The notes under the pieces are model-generated. The model saw only the letters and a list, made by a program, of their open reading frames with translations. It was not told where the DNA came from and did no database searches. A DNA stretch of 64,000 nt. It comes from Pleurodeles waltl (Eukaryota; Chordata; Amphibia; Caudata; Salamandridae). The translations under genes and the position numbers were made by a program. The stretch's first letter is position 1; each line of letters opens with the position of its first letter. Below are positions 1-9,611 of the stretch, piece by piece. Location of the stretch: assembly GCF_031143425.1 (NCBI RefSeq), contig NC_090439.1, positions 637,795,465-637,859,464 on the forward strand, in the 5' to 3' direction.

Positions 1-55
1 CTGGAGGAGGCATGTTGGCCAGAGGACATCCTGCAGCCCTGCCCGAGACAGATCC

Positions 56-2158
56 TGCCCTGCCACGTCCGCCAAAGGGCCAGCGGTTCCTGCCTCGAAG
101 GGCCCAGTTCAGCGGTCCTTGCCTTGAAGGGCCCAGTTCAGCGGTTCTTGAGACGGCGGGCCCCAGTGGAGCGGTGCTGGAGACGGCGGGGCCCAGTTCA
201 GCGGTTCTTGCCTTGAAGGGCCCAGTTCAGCGGTCCTTGCCTTGAAGGGCCCAGTTCAGCGGTTCTTGAGACGGCGGGCCCCAGCGGAGCGGTGCTGGAG
301 ACGGCGGGGCCCAGTTCAGCGGTTCTTGCCTTGAAGGGCCCAGTTCAGCGGTTCTTGCCTTGAAGGGCCCAGTTCAGCGGTTCTTGAGACGGCGGTCCCC
401 AGCGGAGCGGTGCTGGAGACGGCGGGGCCCAGTTCAGCGGTTCTTGCCTTGAAGGGCCCAGTTCAGCGGTTCTTGCCTTGAAGGGCCCAGTTCAGCGGTT
501 CTTGAGACGGCGGGCCCCAGCGGAGCGGTGCTGGAGACGGCGGGGCCCTGTTCAGCGGTTCTTGCCTTGAAGGGCCCAGTTCAGCGGTTCTTGCCTTGAA
601 GGGCCCAGTTCAGCGGTTCTTGAGACGGCGGGCCCCAGCGGAGCGGTGCTGGAGACGGCGGGGCCCTGTTCAGCGGTTCTTGCCTTGAAGGGCCCAGTTC
701 AGCGGTTCTTGAGACGGCGGGCCCCAGCGGAGCGGTGCTGGAGACGGCGGGGCCCAGTTCAGCGGTTCTTGCCTTGAAGGGCCCAGTTCAGCGGTTCTTG
801 CCGTGAAGGGCCCAGTTCAGCGGTTCTTGCCTTGAAGGGCCCAGTTCAGCGGTTCTTGCCGTGAAGGGCCCAGTTCAGCGGGTCTTGAGACGGCGGGCCC
901 CAGCGGAGCGGTGCTGGAGACGGCGGGGCCCAGTTCAGCGGTTCTTGCCTTGAAGGGCCCAGTTCAGCGGTTCTTGCCGTGAAGGGCCCAGTTCAGCGGT
1001 TCTTGCCTTGAAGGGCCCAGTTCAGCGGTTCTTGCCTTGAAGGGCCCAGTTCAGCGGTTCTTGCCTTGAAGGGCCCAGTTCAGCGGTTCTTGAGACGGCG
1101 GTCCCCAGCGGAGCAGTGCTGGAGACGGCGGGGCCCTGTTCAGCGGTTCTTGCCTTGAAGGGCCCAGTTCAGCGGTTCTTGCCTTGAAGGGCCCAGTTCA
1201 GCGGTTCTTGAGACGGCGGGCCCCAGCGGAGCGGTGCTGGAGACGGCGGGGCCCTGTTCAGCGGTTCTTGCCTTGAAGGGCCCAGTTCAGCGGTTCTTGA
1301 GACGGCGGGCCCCAGCGGAGCGGTGCTGGAGACGGCGGGGCCCAGTTCAGCGGTTCTTGCCTTGAAGGGCCCAGTTCAGCGGTTCTTGCCGTGAAGGGCC
1401 CAGTTCAGCGGTTCTTGCCTTGAAGGGCCCAGTTCAGCGGTTCTTGCCTTGAAGGGCCCAGTTCAGCGGTTCTTGAGACGGCGGTCCCCAGCGGAGCGGT
1501 GCTGGAGACGGCAGGGCCCAGTTCAGCGGTTCTTGCCTTGAAGGGCCCAGTTCAGCGGTTCTTGCCTTGAAGGGCCCAGTTCAGCGGTTCTTGCCTTGAA
1601 GGGCCCAGTTCAGCGGTTCTTGAGACGGCGGGCCCCAGCGGAGCGGTGCTGGAGACGGCGGGGCCCTGTTCAGCGGTTCTTGCCTTGAAGGGCCCAGTTC
1701 AGCGGTTCTTGCCTTGAAGGGCCCAGTTCAGCGGTTCTTGCCTTGAAGGGCCCAGTTCAGCGGTTCTTGAGACGGCGGGCCCCAGCGGAGCGGTGCTGGA
1801 GACGGCGGGGCCCAGTTCAGCGGTTCTTGCCTTGAAGGGCCCAGTTCAGCGGTTCTTGCCGTGAAGGGCCCAGTTCAGCGGTTCTTGCCTTGAAGGGCCC
1901 AGTTCAGCGGTTCTTGCCGTGAAGGGCCCAGTTCAGCGGGTCTTGAGACGGCGGGCCCCAGTGGAGCGGTGCTGGAGACGGCGGGGCCCAGTTCAGCGGT
2001 TCTTGCCTTGAAGGGCCCAGTTCAGCGGTTCTTGCCGTGAAGGGCCCAGTTCAGCGGTTCTTGCCTTGAAGGGCCCAGTTCAGCGGTTCTTGCCGTGAAG
2101 GGCCCAGTTCAGCGTGTCTTGAGACGGCGGGCCCCAGCGGAGCGGTGCTGGAGACGGC
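56..2158. repeat. GC-rich minisatellite, 29/30-bp units in higher-order pattern
   Basis: About 70 tandem units. Three unit types share a core: a 29-mer beginning GGGCCCAGTTCAGCGG and ending CTTGCCTTGAA, a 29-mer with the same start but ending GAGACGGC, and a 30-mer beginning GGGCCCCAGCGGAGCGG and ending GAGACGGC. They alternate as runs of the first type separated by a pair of the other two, giving higher-order blocks of roughly 90-180 bp. It lies directly downstream of the stop codon of the minus-strand SANT/Myb-like gene. Short open frames across it are repeat translations, not genes. Confidence 0.95.
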
Positions 2159-2224
2159 GGCCATTCTATGGCCAACTGCTCATTGCCTGGTGGTGCCCTC
2201 CTGGGCAGCGGGGATGGTGCTCCT

Positions 2225-4988
2225 TCAATGCCCACCTGGGCTGTGGGTGGTGGGGCCCTCCTGGCCAGCTGGGCTGGGTCCTCCCTGGGCAGCGGCTATG
2301 GGGGTGGTGGGCTCTCCCGGGGCAGCTGTGCTGGTTCCTCCCGGGGCAGCGGCTATGGGGGTTGCGGGCTCCTCCTGGGCAGCTGTGACGGGTCCTCCAT
2401 GGGCAGCAGGCCTGCTGCCTGACTTCTCCGCCTTGCTGCCCTTGCCCTCCTTAGTCGGGAGTCTGTGGCCCTTTCCTCCCTTTGGAGTTGTGGCTGTTGA
2501 CGGTGGCTGGCTAGTGTCCTGGGGGGATATCGAATCCGGGCTCCGGCGGCGGCCCTTCCGCCTTCTGCTCCTCTTCCCAGGGGGTGGGCTGGCTGTCCCC
2601 TTGCTGCTGGGCGAAGATCCAGACCTGCGGGCTGGTGGGCTCCAATACCCCTGCACCCTTGTCAAGGGGGCTGCAGGGCTGGTGGTGGCGGAGGTGCTCT
2701 TTTTACCCCGACGAGAAGGAGGGGGGGGCTCAGGGTCAGGAAAGAAGGTAGCAGTAGAGAGATAGATTTTCTTGGGACAATGGAGAGTGGTAGGTACAGT
2801 GGGTATGGGAGTGGAGGGAGAGGATGTGGTTGTAGGCGAGACAAGTTTGCTGTCTTTGGGTGCAGGTGCAGGAGCGGGAGGCTGTCGTGAGGTGGATGGC
2901 TGTTGGGTGGGTGGGTGGCTGCGTTTGTGTGGTGTGGAAGAGGGGGTGACAGACACAGTGGGAGAGGACACAGGGGACGTGTAAATGGCAGTGGGGGTGG
3001 TGACTGCACGTGTGCGGACTGGAGTGGAGGGTATGCTGGTGATGGAAACACTGGTTGATGGTGAGGTGAATGAAGGTGTGAGTGTAGACGTCACAGGGAG
3101 GGAGGAGGGAGACGAGGAGGTGGGGGTCACAGAGGTGGTAGTGACTGTTGGCATGTCTGCATCGGAATGTTGCTTGTGTGAATGTCTGCGTGATCTGTGG
3201 TGCTTATGTTTGGATGAGCTGCTCTTGGGTGTTGAGGTGTGTGCAGGCTGGTCTGATGGTGTGGGTGGGACAGGCAGAGGAACAGGAGACTGGGAGGAGG
3301 GAGTTAGTAGAGGGAGGCAGGAGACAGGGACAATGGCTGCCGTCAGTGCTGAGGCCAGAGCCTGGAACGATCGCTGATGGGCAGCCTGACCCGAATGAAT
3401 GCCCTCCAGGTACGCATTGCTGCGATGAACCTCCCTCTCCACCCCCTGGATGGCATTCAAAAGGGTAGTCTGCCCAACAATGAGCGTTCGGAGGAGGTCA
3501 ATGACCTCCTCACTGAGGGCAGCGGGGGTAACAGGGGCAGGGCCTGAGGTGCCTGGGGCGAAGGAGATGCCCGGCTTCCTGGCAGAGCGGGCATGGGGCG
3601 AACGCTGAGGGGCTGCTGGGAGGGCGGAGATGGTGCGCTGGGTGGCGGCTGTACCTGTAATGGCGGGGGGCACGGATGGTGCCACCCCCGCAAGGGAGCT
3701 CCCTTCCGAGGACGTGTCCGTGTCGCTGCATGGTCCAGTCGTCCCCGTCGTGGAGCTCCCCTCGCCCTCCGTCTCACTGGTCCAGTCAGACTCTGTGGCA
3801 TGGCCCTCCTGGGCCATGTGAGATGCAGCTCCCTCCTGCCCCGATGCCACTTCTCCTCCGCCTGATGATGCTGATGCACACAAGCACAGAAGGACAAACA
3901 AAAAGGGGGGGGGAGAGAGAAATAAAGAGATTTTGAGTACATGGATCACCGGTACAGTTAGCGGACATGACAGACACAGATGCCCCCTGCACTAAGTTGC
4001 GCACTTGGGGTCCGCTACGCATTCAGTGGAACATGCCCTACACGCCTAGAGTTGACAACTGCACCCATGGATGACACGGCCCAGGGATGGCTGTACTGAC
4101 ACACTACTGAGGGTGGTGGCTGGGGACACAGGGGCTTACGGGGTGCCCAGCCTACAGATATCGCCCTGGCCTAGGGGGACCCACAGCCCTCCTTCCCCAC
4201 CCAGACACCTCCACTGCGCGACAACAGAGTAGATGATGCTTGTACTCACCCCCTTGTGTCTGCTGTGCTGCCCTCACGCGCCCATCCAAATCAGGGTAGG
4301 CCACCGCCAGGATCCGGAACATCCGGGGGGTCAGTTGACGGCAGGCACCCCGCCTACGTTGGGAGACCATCCCCAGCAGAGACTCTTGCGGCAGTGGGTG
4401 CCCCGTCGATGGTGGACCCCCAGGGTCCGGACTTCCTTGGCGATGGCACGCCAAATCCCGATCTTCTCATGGGCGCGGACCTATGTGACACGTACAGGGA
4501 GGGAGAAATACCACGTTCAAGTTTGTCTGCATTATCGTTGCCAGTGGCCCAACGCCCCCCATCCCCGCCAGGCCCCCCGCCAGGCCCCCCGCCAGGCCCA
4601 ACATGCCCCCCATCCCCGCCAGGCCCCCCGCCAGGCCCAACATGCCCCCCATCCCCGCCAGGCCCCCCGCCAGGCCCCCCGCCAGGCCCAACATTCCCCC
4701 CATCCCCGCCAGGCCCCCCGCCAGGCCCCCCGCCAGGCCCAACATGCCCCCCATCCCCGCCAGGCCCCCCGCCAGGCCCAACATGCCCCCCATCCCCGCC
4801 AGGCCCCCCGCCAGGCCCCCCGCCAGGCCCCCAAGCCAGCCAGTGGCCCCAAATCCATATTGAATTAAACTCACTTGTTGGTCTGGAGGACCGTAGAGTA
4901 GCGCATACTGGGGGAGGACCCCATCCACAAGTTTCTCCAACTCCTCTCCAGTGAAGGCAGGGGCCCTTTCCCCAGTCGCACCAGCCAT
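2225..4988 (-). pseudogene. Harbinger-associated SANT/Myb-like protein 1, three exons, frameshifted
   Basis: Predicted exons on the minus strand are 4988-4875, 4480-4250 and 3861-2225. Exon 1 (38 codons) starts MAGATGERAP and carries the first SANT helix (FTGEELEKLVDGVLPQYALL). It ends at a GTGAGT donor. Exon 2 follows a pyrimidine-rich acceptor ending CACATAG and continues the domain with IWRAIAKEVRTLG and THCRK. Exon 3 has a conserved helical segment (VIDLLRTLIVGQTTLL onward, about 3560-3370) followed by a long Ser/Thr/Pro-rich tail with a basic stretch. Exon 2 is broken: after THCRK the expected W..LR helix is missing and the frame changes, so the first frame stops after another 16 codons while LTPRMFRILAVAYP sits in another frame. 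That second frame joins exon 3 in phase, so the lesion is a deletion inside exon 2. Partner proteins of this kind bind transposon ends and carry the transposase into the nucleus. Confidence 0.8.
4553..4834. repeat. C-rich minisatellite in intron 1 of SANT/Myb-like gene 1
   Basis: Tandem CCCGCCAGGCC modules, two or three at a time, are separated by a spacer AACATGCCCCCCATCC. The array lies wholly between the exon 1 donor (4874) and the exon 2 acceptor (4481), so the Gly/Ala/Trp-rich and Pro-rich frames read across it are not protein. Confidence 0.9.
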
Positions 4989-5482
4989 TGTCCCTTCCAG
5001 ACCGAGGTCACAGCAACACTTGCAGTATAGGTCCTCTCCTGTGAAAGTTCAAGTCGCAAGTGGATAAGTAGATAGGAAATGGCGGTCACGTCTGCGGCGG
5101 TGCGTACCGCGGCGGTGCGTACCGCCACCGCCGGCGCCCTTCGCCATTGGCTCCTGAAACCCATAGGCTTCAATGTTAACCAATGCGGCTTCGCGCCGCG
5201 GTCTTCGCCCGCCGACCGCCGCGGTGTGCCACGCCAGCGCATTGACCTCACATCCCATTGTCACACTTCACAGGTCAGGCAGCCGCCATTTCGAGGGTCC
5301 ACATGGCTCAATTTCAACTGCGTCACACAGGCCTAGGCCTTGCATAGCCACTCAGACACGCCATCCACTGCATAGAGAATCGTTTACTGTGCAAGCTGTG
5401 AGTACGTACCTGTGGGTTGCTTGACTGTGTGCTCCATGTTGTCCTTCCTAGGCACCGTCCGCTGGGTTTGGCGAGGAGACGG
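4989..5482. promoter_or_regulatory. CpG-rich divergent promoter between SANT/Myb gene 1 and transposase
   Basis: The segment separates two genes that point away from each other (minus-strand start at 4988, plus-strand start at 5483). It is CpG-rich at 5080-5240 and holds two adjacent copies of GGCGGTGCGTACCGC at 5096-5110 and 5111-5125. The same motif with one change (GGCGGTGTGTACCGCC) is at 8878-8893, upstream of the second minus-strand gene. I see no clear TATA box. Promoter function is inferred from position and composition. Confidence 0.6.
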
Positions 5483-6487
5483 ATGAATCCTCGCGTGTAC
5501 CGACCGCTGGTGGACCTGTCGACAATGGAAGAACGCCACATTATCCTGACCTACCGGCTTGACCGTGCCACTATACATGAACTGTGTGCCCAGCTGTAGC
5601 CCGACCTGATGTCCCCCATCCGCCAACCCACAGGGATTCCCCCTCCGGTGCAGGTCCTGTCAGTACCCCATTTCCTGGCAAGTGGGTCATTTCAGACAAC
5701 AGTGGGAATCGCTTCTGGGATGTCTCAGCCCATGTTTTCGAAGGTGTTATCCAGAGTGTTGTCTGCCCTGAGGAAATACGTGAGGAGCTACATCATTTTC
5801 CCTGAGGTGGGCGAATTGGCTACAGTGAAGGGTGATTTCTACGCCCTTGGACATATTCCCAACGTCATTGGTGCCATTGATGGGACCCATGTGGCTTTGG
5901 TTCCCCCAAGAGACAGGGAGCAGGTGTACAGGAACAGAAAAAGTTACCATTCCATGAACATCCAGGTGGTGTGTTTGGCTGACCAGTACATCTCGCATGT
6001 AAATGCCAAGTTCCCTGGGTCAGTGCATGACGCCTTCATCCTGAGGAATAGCAGCATCCCTTACGTGATGGAACAGCTAGAGAGACACCGTGTATGGCTA
6101 TTGGGGGACTCTGGGTACCCCAACCTGTCGTGGCTACTGACCCCAGTAAGGAATCCCAGGACCAGGGCAGAGGAACGGTACAATGAGGCCCATGGGCGTA
6201 CTAGGAGGGTGATCGAACGCACCTTTGGCCTCCTAAAGGCCAGGTTTAGGTGCCTGCATATGACAGGTGGATCCCTAATGTACTCACCTAAGAAGGTGTG
6301 TCACATCACCGTGGCCTGCTGCATGCTTCACAACCTGGCTTTGCGCCGCCAGGTGCCTTTCCTGCAGGAGGATGGTCGAGACGGTGGTGTAGTGGCAGCT
6401 GTGGAACCTGTGGAGAGTGACGAGGAGGAAGACGACGGGGCTGAAACAGACAACAGGGACAGAATCATTGAACAGTACTTCCAATAG
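5483..6487 (+). pseudogene. HARBI1-type Harbinger DDE transposase with premature stop
   Basis: A single-exon frame of 334 codons, close to HARBI1 length (about 350), from ATG at 5483 to TAG at 6487. A TAG at 5597-5599 (codon 39) interrupts it in the same frame: CAQL is followed by stop and then PDLMSP, so a CAG-to-TAG change is the likely cause. Downstream are a helix-turn-helix-like region (FLASGSFQT to MSQPMFSKVLSRV) and the DDE nuclease triad: Asp133 in GAIDGTHV, Asp209 in LLGDSGYP and Glu245 in VIERTFGLLKARF. A DEEEDD acidic stretch lies near the C terminus. An ATG at 5609 opens the rest (292 codons) with the full triad but without the N-terminal 42 residues. The enzyme would cut and rejoin element ends with 3-bp target duplication. 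Confidence 0.92.
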
Positions 6488-6995
6488 GACACAGGTAACA
6501 ATTCAAACATAATTTAGTGAATGTGAACTACTCTCCTGCATCTCTGCTGCCTGTCTATTTGCCCCAGTGTATGATGACTGAGTTGTGGCTTTTCCCTCCC
6601 TATTTCAGATCTGGGGTCCCCACTACGAGTCCTGTGCTTCGTTTCCCCATGGACTACAGCTTTGTGGCAGCTGTTTGTTGACTTCACTATGTACAAGGAC
6701 ATATTTGCAATGTCATGTCAATTACAATATTTTGAAATCACAGCCAGACTCCAGATAGTTTTGTGCTAAATGGGTGTTTATTTAAGTGCTCAAAATGGGA
6801 TGGGTGGTTTCAAGTGGGTGGGGGCTATGGTGAAGGAATGTCCATGGCAGAGTCCAGAGTAACAGTCACACAGGTGCATTGTCCAGAGGCCTGTGGAGAG
6901 ATGGAGCATGGGCAGTTCAAGGATGGACAGGGTGACAATGTGGGACAGTGGGATGACATCAGGTGGTATCCTTTGCTGGCGGGGGTCTTGACATC
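6488..6995. other. Convergent 3' intergenic region of the Harbinger element
   Basis: Space between the stop of the plus-strand transposase and the stop of the minus-strand second SANT/Myb-like gene. It contains the minus-strand poly(A) signal noted separately. I saw no AATAAA for the plus-strand gene. Confidence 0.6.
6777..6782 (-). promoter_or_regulatory. Poly(A) signal AATAAA for SANT/Myb-like gene 2
   Basis: TTTATT on the plus strand reads AATAAA on the minus strand, about 215 bp beyond the stop codon of the minus-strand gene at 6996. Confidence 0.5.
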
Positions 6996-8561
6996 CTACT
7001 CTGTCTTCTTGCGAGATCTCAGGGCCCTCTTGCGGGGTGGTTCTTCTCCTGCAGGAGGTGGGGGTCTGGTGGGCTGCTGTTGTGCGGGGGCCTCCTGACC
7101 ACTAGCGCAGGCGGAGGTGGTTGGCTGTTCTTGGTCCAGGCTAGTGGCAGGGGCCCTTTGTTGTTGTTGAGTGTCCGTCCTGGTGTTGATGAGGTCCTGC
7201 AGCAGCCCGACCATGGTAACCAGGGTGGAGGTGAGGGCTCTGATGTCCTCCCTGTACCCCCGATAGTGTTCCTTCTGCAGTACCTGGATCTCCTGGAACC
7301 GGGCCAGTACCGTCGCCATCGTCTCCTGGGAGCGGTTGTATGCTCCCATGATGGTGGTGAGGACCTCGTGGAGAGTGGGTTCCCTGGGCCCGTTCCCCCC
7401 CCCGTTGCACAGCTGCCCTGTTTCCCTGGGCCTCTGCCCCCTGGCCGGTGTGCCCACTACCACTGCCCCCAGGTCCCTGTTGTTGTTGGGGTGGTGGGTT
7501 ATCCTGGGTGCCCTGTAGTGGTAGACACACCGCAGATTGACGCGCCCTGGAGACAGAGGCATGGGCCCGCTGGGTGGGAGCTGTGCTGGTGTTCCCAGAG
7601 GGGTTTGGGTCTGTGGTGGCCTGTGGCTGTCTGAGGGGAACCGACTGTCCAGAGGTCCCCGATGGTCCGGGCTGGTCATCGGTGTCCAGGTCGACAGAGC
7701 TGCTGTCATCGCTGACGGCCTCTTGGGTGGGGGGTGTGGAGAATTCTGGGCCCTCCGTGGCGGTGTGTTGGCGGTCGGGTCCTGCAGGGGTATAGAGGTA
7801 TGGTTATAGTTTCAATGTGTGGCATATGGGTGTATCTGTGGGTTCCCGTGGCCCCAAGTGCTGGCATTCGTGTGTGGGGGCTTTGGTGAGGGTGGCTTGT
7901 GGGGGGGATGTGTATATGCTTTGGTGATGGGTGTCCATGCTTAGTGGACGCATGCCGGCCTAGGTTTTGGGATGTGTGGGTTGTGATGGTGAGACATTGG
8001 CAGGGAATAGGTGTGCTGGGGGTGGGGGTGAGGATGGTGGTGGGGGTGAGGATGGTGGTGGGGGTGAGGGTGAGGGTGGGGGTGAGGATGGGGGTGAGGG
8101 TGGGGTTCGAGGATGGGGGTGAGGGTTGGGGTATGATTTGGCATGCAGGTGGGGGGGAAGCAGTAGTGAAGCTTCAACTTACCAGTGTCCATTCCTCCGC
8201 CGACTCCTGCGAGGCCGTCAGGATGCAGGATGTTCAAGACTTCCTCCTCCCATGTTGTAAATTGTGGGGGTTGAGGTGGGGGTCCTCCGCCAGTCTTCTG
8301 CACGGCGATGTTGTGCCGGGATACCATGGAACGCACCTTCCCCCGTAGGTCGTTCCATCGCTTCCTGATGTCTTCCCGATTTCTGGGGTGCTGTCCCACA
8401 GCGTTGACCCTGTCGACAATCCTCTGCCATAGCTCCGTCCTCCGGGCAATGCTGGTGTATTGGACCTGTGTGCCGAAGAGCTGGGGCTCTACCCGAACGA
8501 TTTCCTCCACCATGACCCTGAGTTCTTCGTCTGAGAAGCGGGGCTGTCTTTGGGGTGCCAT
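6996..8561 (-). pseudogene. Harbinger-associated SANT/Myb-like protein 2, two exons, frameshifted
   Basis: Exon 1 (8561-8183, 126 codons plus one base) starts MAPQRQPRFSDEEL and holds a complete SANT/Myb-like trihelix: RFSDEELRVMVEEIV, ELWQRIVDRVNAVG and DIRKRWNDLRGKV, at about residues 8-75. It ends at a GTAAGT donor. Exon 2 (7781-6996) follows a CCCCTGCAG acceptor and joins in phase. Its C-terminal half has a helical segment (LHEVLTTIMGAYNRSQETMA to LLQDLINTRT), probably for oligomerisation or transposase contact, and a basic tail (PPRKRALRSRKK) that could be a nuclear localisation signal. The frame entering exon 2 differs from that of the helical segment. The switch lies at a C9 run (G9 on the sense strand) at 7395-7403, where a change of one base would reconcile the frames, so it may be a real indel or an assembly error. 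It is clearly a different protein from gene 1. Confidence 0.82.
8017..8115. repeat. GGGGGTGAGGAT-type microsatellite in intron of SANT/Myb-like gene 2
   Basis: Imperfect tandem copies of GGTGGGGGTGAGGAT and GGGTGAG lie in the intron between 8182 and 7782. Read through, they give a His-Pro repeat that is not protein. Confidence 0.85.
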
Positions 8562-9140
8562 GGAGTGGTGTGTATGATGTGTGGGGTGGAGTATGTGTAG
8601 TTAAGTGTGTTGAGTGTGGTGGTGTATGTTGTTTTGTGTGTGGATATTGTGTGGGTGATGGTGTAGTGTGCCTCTGTGTGATGGTATTCTGTGTTCGATG
8701 ATGTGTCTCTCGGTGCTTCTTTCTGAATTTTTTGTCGTAGGGGTTTGTGGGTGATGTGGGTGTGTGTTTTATATTGTATTGTGTGTGTGGGAGTGGTGTG
8801 TGTATGTGTATCAGGTGTGTGGAATTCAAATCGGCCAATGTGGCTGAGTTTTGTTCGTTCGTGTGTATTCTGACTGCGGCGGTGTGTACCGCCAATGGAA
8901 AACCGCGTTTGAATGACCGCCGCGTGGATTCGTGGGTCGTAATGGCATGGGCGTATTTCTGTTGGCGTGACGGTGGAGGTTTGGTCACCTCCACTTTTCC
9001 GCCGACCGCTGGTCTGGCGGTCTGTTGTGGCTGTCGGATTTTCGGAGGTTTGGCTGCTGCGGGTCAGAATGACCGTGGCGGGTTACCGCGACCGCAGCGG
9101 AATTATGGAGGATTTCTGACCGGCGGTGGGCGCCTTTTAC
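8562..9140. promoter_or_regulatory. GT-rich leader and CpG-rich subterminal region of Harbinger right end
   Basis: 8570-8820 is GT-rich low-complexity sequence just upstream of the minus-strand start codon. 8860-9140 is CpG-rich and contains GGCGGTGTGTACCGCC (8878-8893) and one copy of the palindrome GGTCAGAATGACC (9062-9074). It probably carries the promoter of SANT/Myb-like gene 2 and binding sites for the transposition proteins. This is inferred from position. Confidence 0.5.
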
Positions 9141-9162
9141 CGCCGAGGTCAGAATGACCACC
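9141..9162. repeat. Right terminal repeat of the Harbinger element
   Basis: Ends ...GGTCAGAATGACCACC. Its reverse complement GGTGGTCATTCTGACC matches the start of the MITE at 32352 (GGCGGTCATTCCTACC). The segment 9147-9159 is a perfect GGTCA-GAA-TGACC palindrome. The outer boundary is estimated to within a few bases because the left end is not in the window. Confidence 0.75.
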
Positions 9163-9611
9163 ATAATGTTACATTTTACAAGATCAGCATCTTCTAGCAA
9201 AGGGGTCTCATGAGAAAGACTTTTAGGTACGGACATATTTTCCAGTACAGTGGAAATTCACAATTTAATTCTCGAATCAAACATTTTATTAATCGGTTTA
9301 GAAATACACCTTGACATGAGGCCGTGCTACTATGACAGGACTTCTGCTAAGTTAAGGCCTATGATTATTAAAGCTAATACATAATGCATAACCCTCAATA
9401 TGATGTATTACTACATTAATCAAACATTAGCTCCATATTTCATATTAATAAACCATTAATAAGTATACTTTGTGAGCATTGGCAGCCACTCACCTGGACA
9501 TATTTTTCAAACGTGCGCATTATTTTTCTCTATATTAATACATTTTCTATGTAAATCCATTACTCAGAACACATGAATATTCATTAATATTTTATCAAAC
9601 CAACTGCCTCA
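9163..9611 (-). mobile_element. Fragment of the TG(Y)TGAAG-type LTR family, minus strand
   Basis: Diverged but alignable to the right part of the LTR at 60871-62483. Shared landmarks are TTAAGGCCTATGA (9353 and 62240 areas) and CATTGGNNGCCACTC (9478 and 62344 areas). The LTR start, read on the minus strand, would be near 9611 (TGAGGCAG). The Harbinger element abuts the other side and may have inserted into this LTR, whose remainder would then lie left of the window. Confidence 0.55.

Larger units (their letters stand above)
1..9162. mobile_element. Harbinger (PIF/Harbinger) DNA transposon, left end outside window
   Basis: The block holds a HARBI1-type DDE transposase, two spliced SANT/Myb-like genes and a right terminal repeat whose reverse complement begins GGTGGTCATTCTGACC. 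The same terminal motif (GGCGGTCATTCCTACC) begins the MITE at 32352-32980, which supports one family. The left terminus is not seen; the window opens inside a minisatellite, so the element continues to the left. All three genes are broken, so this copy cannot be autonomous. Retained CpGs around 5080-5230 and 8870-9140 suggest it is not ancient. A composite of two overlapping Harbinger copies is possible, but I see no internal terminal repeat between the genes. Confidence 0.82.

Noticed and set aside
12..245. 77-codon frame at the window start
   Set aside because: Translation of minisatellite units; no start context or homology.
2095..2765. Plus-strand frames over the end of the minisatellite and the Ser/Thr/Pro-rich exon
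   Set aside because: Antisense shadows of the repetitive SANT/Myb-like exon 3.
3862..3949. Apparent signal peptide (MIHVLKISLFLSPPPFLFVL) at the start of the 574-codon minus-strand frame
   Set aside because: It is the translated pyrimidine tract of an intron. A canonical acceptor at 3863-3862 follows it, and the exon 2 donor matches the downstream frame in phase.
4467..4870. Gly/Ala-rich and Pro-rich repeat proteins on both strands
   Set aside because: They are translations of the intronic minisatellite; splice donor and acceptor lie on either side.
7941..8182. His-Pro repeat tail of SANT/Myb-like protein 2
   Set aside because: It lies downstream of a good GTAAGT donor inside an intronic microsatellite; the real protein continues in exon 2 at 7781.
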